Below are positions 18,140-25,298 of a DNA stretch of 64,000 nucleotides, piece by piece. Numbering within the stretch: position 1 is the first letter of the stretch; every line of letters starts with the position of its first letter. Position numbers and translations under genes: made by a program. This DNA comes from Acidobacteriaceae bacterium (lineage in GTDB: Bacteria > Acidobacteriota > Terriglobia > Terriglobales > Acidobacteriaceae): contig JAOAPN010000003.1 in NCBI GenBank assembly GCA_025462885.1, positions 1 to 64,000 on the forward strand, given 5' to 3'. Below the pieces are notes generated by a model, which saw only the letters and a program-made list of their open reading frames with translations, was not told the origin of the DNA and ran no database searches.

Positions 18140-18900
18140 TCCTTCCGGCAAAGAACGGGACACAGAAAGCGACTTGGATAACTTCGGCGCTCGCTACTTC
18201 GGAAGTACGATGGGACGCTTCATGAGTCCCGATCCGCTGGGTGGCGACCTAGCCAATCCGCAATCTTTGAAATCGCTACGCTTACGTGATGAACAACCCG
18301 CTGCGGTACACCGATCCAACTGGAATGTACGTCTGCAAGGACAGCGCGAAGTGCGACTCAGATGCGGACAAAGCCTTCGAGAAGGCCCGACAAGCTGACT
18401 TGAAATCGAAGGATGCAAACGTCGTTCGTGGGGCGTCGGCTTACGGCGATCCCGGCAAAGGCAATGACGGAATAACATCGCATGGCTTGGGCGTGGGACC
18501 AGACGGAAAGCTCAGGGCGGAAGAGAGCGTAACCATCAGAGAGGGGCTCAGCGGTTCGGGCCTAGATGCGGTTGTTGGGCATGAAGGCAGCCACGTTGCC
18601 GATGCGCAGGACTTCGTATCGACGATGACTATGCAGGGCAACTTCGATGTCTAAAAACCTGAGCAAGTATCAGACGGAGTTCAAAGCCTACATGGTCTCG
18701 AACTCCATCGTGAACAGCCAAGGCGACAAAGCTTCGTATGGTCAGGGATGCGATGGAGGCCCGTGCATCTTGGGCTTCGGTGTTGGGCAGAGGCAGGCAA
18801 CACCATCAACCAGTTGCTGGCAAATCCAGCAAATGGTTACGGCGTGACGCCTAAAGCTCCCGGAGCGTTGCTCTATCCAACGCTGACGGTACCAAAGTAA
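18140..18900 (+). pseudogene. orphan RHS core end plus toxin tip, frameshifted
   Basis: This is a displaced second tip. It begins inside the RHS core end (GKERDTESDLDNFGARYFG, then MGRFMSPDPLGG), the same element as in the intact gene upstream, with no shell in front. One extra A near 18271 shifts the frame; the correct reading continues YVMNNPLRYTDPTGMYVC and on to a tip containing GHEGSHVADAQ, which holds an HExxH-like metal-binding motif. A stop at 18652 and a further shift near 18770 interrupt what appears to be one continuous sequence ending NTINQLLANP, then YPTLTVPK at 18900. Orphan tips of this type are stored spares for recombination, but this one can no longer be translated whole. 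Confidence 0.7.
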
Positions 18901-18910
18901 AGGGGTTGTT

Positions 18911-19432
18911 ATGAAGTGGAATCAGTTCGTGTTGGGGCTTCTCTTGGCAGTTCCCGCCTTCGGGCAAACTAACTCACCGGCAGCAGTTCCAGCGGCTCCG
19001 ATCCTGCAAGGAGCCGCCCTGCCGATGTATCCGCCCATCGCTAGAGCTGTACACATAACCGGCAAGGTGATCGTGCGAGCGACTGTCAAAAGCGGACGGG
19101 TAGTTAAAACCGAGGTGCTGTCCAAAGCCGATGTCGCAGCTGGGCAGCGGTACTTGGAGTCGCCTACGGTCGAGAACCTGAAGACGTGGCGCTTCGCCGC
19201 TGACGTAACCGGCACGTTCACGGTGAACTACACGTATGAAATCTCCGGCACGGAGATCGAGGAACCGACGAATGCCCAGGTTGAAATGCTCCCCTCTCTG
19301 GACGTGAAGATCACGGCCCGGCCAGTGAAGCCGACCTGTAGCGACTGTAGATTGGACTCCGTTCCCGGTTCCTCGCCGGGTGCAGCCATCAGCCATGAGG
19401 CGGGTCATGCTCAGGGAGCCATCAACCCTTAG
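18911..19432 (+). CDS. secreted TonB C-terminal domain protein, possible immunity partner
   Basis: A 173-residue protein behind AGGGG. The signal peptide is FVLGLLLAVPAFGQ. Residues 35-105 match the TonB C-terminal fold: YPPIARAVHITGKVIVRATV, then GRVVKTEVLS, then NLKTWRFAADVTGTFTVNYTYEI. There is no transmembrane anchor and no Pro-rich spacer as in a true TonB energy transducer, and the C-terminal tail is Cys- and Pro-rich. It starts 10 bp after the remnant of the orphan tip. In toxin loci such a soluble periplasmic protein in this place can act as the immunity protein of the tip. The alternative is an ordinary envelope protein of the TonB-C superfamily. Confidence 0.7.
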   Translation: MKWNQFVLGLLLAVPAFGQTNSPAAVPAAPILQGAALPMYPPIARAVHITGKVIVRATVKSGRVVKTEVLSKADVAAGQRYLESPTVENLKTWRFAADVTGTFTVNYTYEISGTEIEEPTNAQVEMLPSLDVKITARPVKPTCSDCRLDSVPGSSPGAAISHEAGHAQGAINP

Positions 19433-19506
19433 AAGCCGTCCACAGGCGCGCCAGTGGGTTCTTGTCGGTCTCCGTGAAAAGCACGCTGCCTACGGCATCG
19501 GGTTGA

Positions 19507-19561
19507 GGGGTGACACGTCACCCCAGAATGGGTGCTGCACAGCAACCTTAGGTTGCTGTGC
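19507..19561. terminator. two adjacent hairpins
   Basis: GGGGTGAC-AC-GTCACCCC (19507-19524) is followed by an 11-bp stem, GCACAGCAACC-TTA-GGTTGCTGTGC (19537-19561). They lie 74 bp after the stop of the TonB-C gene. Neither has a T-run, so they may be a weak terminator or leftover repeat sequence. Confidence 0.4.
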
Positions 19562-19659
19562 GGGAACTATCTGAAAACAAGCGGCTAATAGAAAATGGAG
19601 TGCCCGGCAAATTTTGTACCAGTGAGAAACATAAGAAACTGGCATGAGAGGAGCTTGAG

Positions 19660-19941
19660 ATGGCACGCGGAAAGAGGTATCAGCCGGAGCAGGTGGTGAA
19701 TCTGCTGCGACAGATTGAAGTGGCTGTGGCGAATGGGAAGACGACAGCACAGGCCTGCAAGGAAGCGGAGATCGTGGAGCAGACCTACTTCCGGTGGCGC
19801 AAGGAGTATGGGGGCCTGCGAGTGGACCAGGCGAAACGGTTGAAGGAGTTGGAGCAGGAGAACGCGAAGCTGAAGCGGTTGGTGGCTGAGTTGAGCCTGG
19901 ACAAGCTGGTGTTGAAGGACATCGCTTCGGGAAACTTCTAA
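19660..19941 (+). CDS. IS3-family transposase OrfA
   Basis: A 93-residue protein with the helix-turn-helix of IS3 OrfA: KRYQPEQVVNLLRQIEVAVA, then GKTTAQACKEAEIVEQTYFRWRKEYGG. A leucine-zipper-like helix follows (LKELEQENAKLKRLVAELSLDKLVL), which mediates multimerisation. It binds the terminal repeats. Near its end the heptamer GGGAAAC (19929-19935) stands in phase G-GGA-AAC. This is a classical -1 slippery site, so a fraction of ribosomes should continue into orfB (LSPERRRSAV) to make the OrfAB transposase. Confidence 0.9.
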   Translation: MARGKRYQPEQVVNLLRQIEVAVANGKTTAQACKEAEIVEQTYFRWRKEYGGLRVDQAKRLKELEQENAKLKRLVAELSLDKLVLKDIASGNF

Positions 19942-19988
19942 GCCCTGAACGACGGCGCAGTGCGGTCAGCCACGCTTGTGAGCGTGGC

Positions 19989-20861
19989 GTGAGCGAGCGG
20001 CATGCGTGCCTTCTGTTGGGGCAACCCAGGGGCACGCAACGCTACCGGCCGACACAACGTGAAGATGAAGATGCTCTGACTCAGGCCATCGTTACGTTGG
20101 TTAGCCAGTATGGCCGTTATGGATATCGCCGAATCACGGCACTGCTCCAGCGATCTGGCTGGCAGGTCGGCAAAGACCGAGTCGAGAGGATCTGGCGTCG
20201 CGAAGGGTTGAAGGTCCCCAAAAAGCAGAAGCCGAAAGGCCGGTTGTGGCTCAACGATGGTTCGTGTGTGCGGCTCAGACCGATGCACTCTAGCCATGTG
20301 TGGAGCTATGACTTCGTGAGTGCGCGAACCCACGATGGTCGCAGTGTGCGCATCCTCAACCTGATCGATGAATCCACGCGCGAGTGCCTGATGATCCGCG
20401 CTGGGCGTCGCTGGAGTTCGGCTAAGGTCATCGGAGCACTGGCTGACGTCATGGTGTGGAAGGGAGTGCCAGAGCACCTTCGTTCCGACAACGGTCCAGA
20501 GTTCGTCGCGAAGGACCTGCGCAAATGGCTCGCAGACACAGGAGCAAAGACGCTGTATATCGAACCTGGCTCTCCCTGGGAGAACGGCTACTGCGAATCG
20601 TTCAACTCGAAGCTGCGCGACGAGTTCCTGAACGGCGAACTCTTCTACTCGATGAAGGAACTTCGTGTGCTGGCAGAACGCTGGCGCGGCCACTACAACG
20701 CCGTCAGACCACACTCTTCGCTGGGATACAGGCCCCCGGCACCGGCAGCGTGGCTGACCTCAACCATGGGGCATGGAGAAGTGGAAACCACTTCGCGCTT
20801 CCCACTTCTCCACACCCCCGACGGCGGCTATCTGAACTCAGAGATAAACGCGCTACACTAA
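19989..20861 (+). CDS. IS3-family transposase OrfB (DDE integrase)
   Basis: 290 residues from the GTG at 19989, but the frame is open back past the end of orfA, so the main product is probably the -1 frameshift fusion OrfAB. It has the IS3 HTH_21 region (YGRYGYRRITALLQRSGWQVGKDRV, LWLNDG) and an rve catalytic core. The DDE triad is visible: Asp in WSYDFV, Asp in LRSDNGPEF, and Glu in ENGYCESFNSKLRDE. The C-terminal HYNAVRPHSSLGYRPP is the usual IS3 signature. All key residues are present, so the element could be active. Confidence 0.93.
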   Translation: MSERHACLLLGQPRGTQRYRPTQREDEDALTQAIVTLVSQYGRYGYRRITALLQRSGWQVGKDRVERIWRREGLKVPKKQKPKGRLWLNDGSCVRLRPMHSSHVWSYDFVSARTHDGRSVRILNLIDESTRECLMIRAGRRWSSAKVIGALADVMVWKGVPEHLRSDNGPEFVAKDLRKWLADTGAKTLYIEPGSPWENGYCESFNSKLRDEFLNGELFYSMKELRVLAERWRGHYNAVRPHSSLGYRPPAPAAWLTSTMGHGEVETTSRFPLLHTPDGGYLNSEINALH

Positions 20862-20888
20862 CTCCTCACCGGTACAAAAGATCGGGCA

Positions 20889-21592
20889 ATCCATCCCGCG
20901 AAGCCCAGGAGTTCTTCGAGAAGATTCTTTACGACGAGGAGCCGCTGTTTGTGAGCGACGAAGCGACGCTCTGGGGCGTGTGGATGTGGACGTGGACGGC
21001 GATCCTGCTGTCGTTCGTGTTCTTCGCCGGGGTGCTGACGCTGGCGTACGAGCAGAGTTGGACAGCCGCCGAGCGGCTGTATCTGTCGGACTACCTGAAG
21101 AGCGGGACGCAGGGCAAAGCGTCGGCGACGGCATCGAGCAAGTACACGTTGCTGGAGGCCGTGGTCGGCCAGGGCCAGCAGCGGCTTGTGCTGGACGACG
21201 AGATCGAGCAGGTGCCGCCGGATGCGGACGGCAGGCCGGGTTATCGTCTGACAGAGGAGGGCGTGAAGAACGGCATCTCCCGGCTGACGTGGGTGACGGG
21301 CGTCTTCAACGACCGTGGCCTGCATCGGGTGATGAGCGAGGCCGTGTACGCGGATCATGACGCGTGGGAGTTCCGATGCGGAAATCATCGAGTGAGCGAG
21401 CGCGGTGCTGCTCACCGGAAGGATCCGTGTGCATCATTTGGGGACGAAGCTCAACGAGCGGGGTTGGGGGCACTGGACGGACTGCTGGCGAAGCGCAGCC
21501 AGTCGCAGGGCGAGTTCATCCGTGGCCTGATCCTCGGGGGCCTCGATTCGAATCCTCATTTTGCATTCGAATCATGCAAATTATTGGAATAG
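20889..21592 (+). pseudogene. membrane-protein remnant, possibly N-terminus of a conjugative coupling protein
   Basis: Directly behind the IS right end an open frame without its own start reads SREAQEFFEKILYDEEPLF. It then has a strong membrane segment (TWTAILLSFVFFAGVLTLAY) and a soluble part (ERLYLSDYLKSG, KYTLLEAVVGQGQ, RPGYRLTEEGVKNGISRL, GVFNDRGLHRVMSEAVY). The order TM, then ERLYL-x-x-YLKSG, then a domain ending GVFND recalls the N-terminal region of acidobacterial VirD4/TraG-type proteins, from memory only. Beyond about 21375 the translation loses protein character, and no ATPase motif follows. It is taken as a truncated remnant, possibly cut by IS-mediated deletion. Confidence 0.4.
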
Positions 21593-22098
21593 GTGCGAGA
21601 CCCTCTGAGGTTCTTTGAGGCGGCTGTCTTAATGAAACTAATTGCCTTACATTTCCCTGTTATTCCTTGTTCGCTCGTGACCACTTTACCGAATACGATC
21701 GCATAGCCATTGTGATTTTGCGCGGAAAGGTAAAGCCAAAACGCAAGATTGCCTGTAAATTTCCCTGTTTGCAGGTATGTCTTGCAGAGCATAGTTTGCA
21801 CTGAACTGCATCCACCGCCAGTACCTTTCTCTGATGCGCGGTTAACCCTTCAACTCTAGCTGGATAGCACTTTACCTCCGTAATTTGATCATTTGCTGGA
21901 TAAAGTTCTCTGCGGAGAAAAGTCTCTGCTGCGAATGCCCCCATTCATAATGGGCTTCTCCAGTTCGTGGGAGATCGCCTACAGACGCCGGAGCTATACC
22001 GCTGGAAATGTAGCCCGCTCCTTTGGTCGGTTCTGAAGCACGAAATCCAACGGCACAAAAGATCGGATACTCCAGCCGGCGAGTTGCTGCTTCTTCAT
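21593..22098. other. intergenic, possible decayed IS end
   Basis: No gene is recognised. Near 22053 the sequence GGCACAAAAGATCGGA resembles the inner right end of the IS at 20871-20886 (GGTACAAAAGATCGGG), so a solitary degenerate IS end may be present. Base composition is lower in GC than in the flanking genes. Confidence 0.3.
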
Positions 22099-24783
22099 TC
22101 ACAGGTGAAGGGTCAGTTCATGGGGGGTGAACTGGTAGCCGATCCAGATCTGCACCGTGTGCAGTCCGGAAAGGTCGACTGATTCGCCATGGGGCTGGGT
22201 GGCGGGGAGACGCAGGTTCCAATCGCCGCCAGCGCCGCGTCCCCAGAACGGAAGCGCCTGCGGAGCGTCGATCGGATTGTCCTGCCCGAAGTGCACCGGA
22301 TCGAGTACGAGTGGCGTGACCGGGGCTGGGACCGTGTAGGACTTCGCCTCGAGCGTCTGGACATCGGGGGTGCCGTTTGGGCCGATCTGCTCGTAGCGCG
22401 TGCCGTGCCACACGGCGCACGAGATGACGCCGCTGGGTGACGCAGCCCCTACGAGAGCTACGGCGACTCCGCGAATCTTAGTTTCCTTGCGGGCCTGCGA
22501 AATGGAGTTGACTTCGACGCGGAAGGGCATGACGCCAGTTGCATGCAACTGGGCGAGCAGAGGTCCATCGGCCTCAGCGGTGAAAGTGAGGCGCACAATG
22601 TCTGTCTGCACGCCGCGCTGGAGGTAATCGGCGTATGCCTTTTGTAGACCGATCGGCTGGAGGAGCGTATTCCATGCAGACTGGTAAGACTGCACGAGCG
22701 GGCCTTCTGTATTGGGCAGACCGTCCTGGTAGGCGCGGAGCACATCGGGATGCGCGGTGCCAGCGTTCAGCAGTGGGGTCAAGCGCGGAGGGGGAGGAAC
22801 GGTGTAGATCTCAAACGACCGCTGTGCGAGGAACGCGAAGGTGAGCAGTGTGTCTACGTGAAGCAACGCCGCACTGATGGTCTGCTGACCGGCGTCTCGA
22901 ATGGAATCGGTATTTATGGTTGCCGCGCTGCGAATATAGTCGAGGATGCCCTGCGCCCGATCTAAGTGCGCTTGAATCGCCTGCATCTTTTGGTCGTTCA
23001 GACCGACCTGGTTCTTCGCGATGAGCAACTGGTGGGTGAGATCGGCACCGCGCTTGACCAGGGCCACGGACTGCGCGTTTTCCGGAGTGGAACCGGAGGA
23101 AATTTTCTCCACCACCTTGACGAAGTTGACGATGGTTTTCCCGGCGGCAATCACTGCCTGCACGTCTTCGCCGACCTTCTTGTATGCCTTCTGCACATCA
23201 TCGAGGTCCGGCTTGTCGCCTGCGAAGACCTGCTTGGCAATGCGGGGCGCCTCCTCTACCACGGTGGAGGTAAGGGTGAGTATCGCCGGCACCAACGCAA
23301 CCAGGCTGGCTCCGCCCGTAGGGATAGCGGCGACAACACTGACCACGGCAGCACCAATTTCGGCGACCGTGCCCAGGACACCTCCGATGGTTATGCTCTG
23401 CGATTGCATGGCTGCCATAGCCTGCTGGATCTGGACGATGGTGTCGTCCAGCTGTTGCTGGATGTAAGTCACTTCATCAGCAGCGATTTTCTGATCGGTC
23501 TGAGAATAGCTGAGGTCCGAGGTGGCTGTGGCGATGGCGTCTTGCGCGCTCATCCGTTGCGCGACGAGCAGGGTTTTTATCGCGTCCAACTGCTGCGCGG
23601 AGAGGATTTGTACGATGCCTGCGTTGAAGAAGCTGGTAACGAGCGTGGTGACGGCGTTGTAGGTGTTGCTGTAGCGGCTAAAGTCAGGAACAACGTCGAG
23701 ATAGCGTGGCTGGCCCAGGGCATTGCTGCCGGAAAGCAGCAGGTTACGCAGGCGCTTGGCCGCGACATTATCGCCTTGCAACTCGAGCGCAGCGTTGAAT
23801 TCGCGGGCCGCCAGCGTGCCCTTGTCGGTCATGTCGTCATCGGGTTGGAATTGGCGGAAGTAGTATTCCCCGACGTTGATGCGAAAGGGTGCCCAGTAAT
23901 TGCCGAAGTTGCGGTCCGGGTCAGAGTCGAGCAAGACCCGCATGCGGGCGAGATAGGTATTTGGGTCGAGCACCTGCACGTCAGAGGCGGGACTGACGCC
24001 GTTGGTGCCACTTGACCCATTTAGGGCAAAGTCAGGCCGCGGATCATCCGTGCCATCTTCGTTGGCGGGAATGTTTGTGCCGTTGCGGCCCCAGCGGCCA
24101 CCGCGCCCTCCGCTAGAGCCGGGTGTGCTCCCGGCCACCAGAGAAGGAGATTGCAGAGACTGCGTGGACCACACGACGAGAGTGCCGCCGTTGGCACCGT
24201 TGCCACCCTTCCCGCCGTTGCCACCCTTACCGCCGCGCGTTCCTGGAAAGCCTTCCGCCGTTTCCCCAGACGCGTAAGTGACGTCAGGCGCGCCGTCGCC
24301 GCCGTTGCCCGCATTGCCACCATTGCCGCCCGAGGCGCTTGCCGACGCAGAAACGTTGATGCTGATACCCGTTCCGCTGTGGCACATCAGCGTCACACTT
24401 GTGCCTGCAGAACCACTGGAGCCATCACCTCCTGGGGTACCGTTCTTTCCGGCGGAGACAGGACGCCAGGACGGTCCGATCTTGCGAAGCGTGGCATTCG
24501 CTCCATCGATGCCGTTGCCGCCCGCGACAGGTGGAACGTGCGACTTAGCCACGCTGTTGCCTTTAAAGACACCGCCGCTGCCGTCGATACCACCGCCATT
24601 CCCGTTATAGGAGTCGGCTATGATGACGAGCGGCCGACCGTTCAGTTGAAGAGTGTAGCCTTGGGCATGTTGCACGACGCGGCCGAGTACGAAGACCGGT
24701 CCCGCCCCGTCGAAACTGTTATAGAACTGCTGGACTGTGTCGTCAATTGTTATGACATCACGAATTATGGGAAAGTCAGCCAT
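22099..24783 (-). CDS. large Gly-rich, helical-hairpin protein, candidate pore-forming toxin
   Basis: The product has 894 residues and no signal peptide. Residues 1-55 are beta-rich. Residues 55-265 are collagen-like or PGRS-like glycine repeats (GGNGGNAGNGGDG, GGKGGNGGKGGNG). Residues 270-385 are a helical linker. Residues 395-465 are long amphipathic helices leading to a 40-residue hydrophobic hairpin at 464-507 (GGVLGTVAEIGAAVVSVV, then GGASLVALVPAILTL). Residues 515-655 are long helices again. Residues 660-894 are beta-rich and recall the C-terminal part of Tc-toxin A subunits (TEGPLVQSYQSAW, KIRGVAVALVGA, PFWGRGAGGDWNLRLP). Long helices around one hydrophobic hairpin are the plan of alpha-pore-forming toxins (ClyA, HBL, XaxAB). 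It is a single gene; function is inferred from architecture only. Confidence 0.65.
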   Translation of the reverse strand: MADFPIIRDVITIDDTVQQFYNSFDGAGPVFVLGRVVQHAQGYTLQLNGRPLVIIADSYNGNGGGIDGSGGVFKGNSVAKSHVPPVAGGNGIDGANATLRKIGPSWRPVSAGKNGTPGGDGSSGSAGTSVTLMCHSGTGISINVSASASASGGNGGNAGNGGDGAPDVTYASGETAEGFPGTRGGKGGNGGKGGNGANGGTLVVWSTQSLQSPSLVAGSTPGSSGGRGGRWGRNGTNIPANEDGTDDPRPDFALNGSSGTNGVSPASDVQVLDPNTYLARMRVLLDSDPDRNFGNYWAPFRINVGEYYFRQFQPDDDMTDKGTLAAREFNAALELQGDNVAAKRLRNLLLSGSNALGQPRYLDVVPDFSRYSNTYNAVTTLVTSFFNAGIVQILSAQQLDAIKTLLVAQRMSAQDAIATATSDLSYSQTDQKIAADEVTYIQQQLDDTIVQIQQAMAAMQSQSITIGGVLGTVAEIGAAVVSVVAAIPTGGASLVALVPAILTLTSTVVEEAPRIAKQVFAGDKPDLDDVQKAYKKVGEDVQAVIAAGKTIVNFVKVVEKISSGSTPENAQSVALVKRGADLTHQLLIAKNQVGLNDQKMQAIQAHLDRAQGILDYIRSAATINTDSIRDAGQQTISAALLHVDTLLTFAFLAQRSFEIYTVPPPPRLTPLLNAGTAHPDVLRAYQDGLPNTEGPLVQSYQSAWNTLLQPIGLQKAYADYLQRGVQTDIVRLTFTAEADGPLLAQLHATGVMPFRVEVNSISQARKETKIRGVAVALVGAASPSGVISCAVWHGTRYEQIGPNGTPDVQTLEAKSYTVPAPVTPLVLDPVHFGQDNPIDAPQALPFWGRGAGGDWNLRLPATQPHGESVDLSGLHTVQIWIGYQFTPHELTLHL

Positions 24784-25298
24784 GCATCACCTCGAGTTGG
24801 AGCAGCAGACCGGTTTTGCTCGGGTGACTGTCTCCCAGAGTTGGACCGATTGAGTTAGGGGACTACGCTTGATGGATCAACTCTACGGGGGCACGTAGGA
24901 GCGGTCTTGAGGCCCTCCTTAGGAAATTATCCTTTTCTTATTAGAGGGAACTAAGTGACTGCTAATTCGGTACTTGCGCTACCACGACTTGTCGAATCGG
25001 GCGCTTGATGAGGAACTGAATGCTCGTATGCGGCCTGGTCAAAAGGTAAGAAGTTACAAATACGCGAAACTTGAGGCGGGTCAGGGTACGGCGCATTGCA
25101 CTCATACGAGATCCCTTTGCTTGGGCGGCTCCAGCGAAGATTGTGTTCACGGGAAAACCAAGCCGTTGCAAGCATCTCGCGATCAAGAAGGGCAGCGGCT
25201 TAGTAGTAATCTGGTCACGGACGGTGCCAGTCGTCATATTTTTTTACCGTAATACTCTTGTGAGATTTTCTTAGAACGCTCGTTGCGAGGGATCTAAT
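24784..25298. other. divergent intergenic region
   Basis: This separates the leftward Gly-rich protein gene from the rightward regulator and should carry both promoters. Frames here are short and mutually contradictory, and no RNA motif is recognised. Confidence 0.4.

Larger units (their letters stand above)
19601..20888 (+). mobile_element. IS3-family insertion sequence (IS407-like orfA/orfB)
   Basis: A complete 1288-bp element. The ends are imperfect inverted repeats: the left begins TGCCCGGCAAATTTTGTACC and the right, on the other strand, TGCCCGATCTTTTGTACC. Both then read into GTGAG. Inside are orfA and orfB in overlapping frames. No target-site duplication is visible: the bases outside the left end (GGAG) and the right end (ATCC) differ, so one flank may have been rearranged after insertion. 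The palindrome at 1126-1216 shares these ends. Confidence 0.88.

Noticed and set aside
20456..20888. Start of a long plus-strand frame within orfB that runs out of the IS
   Set aside because: The part inside the IS is a shadow frame of orfB. Only the portion after the IS right end has protein character and is listed as a remnant.
22966..24015. 349-codon open frame on the plus strand
   Set aside because: It lies wholly antisense to the 894-residue protein, has repetitive composition (runs of V, G, D) caused by the high third-position GC of the real gene, and has no ribosome-binding site or known motif.
24784..25298. Possible riboswitch or small RNA in the long divergent gap
   Set aside because: No conserved secondary-structure motif could be recognised by eye.
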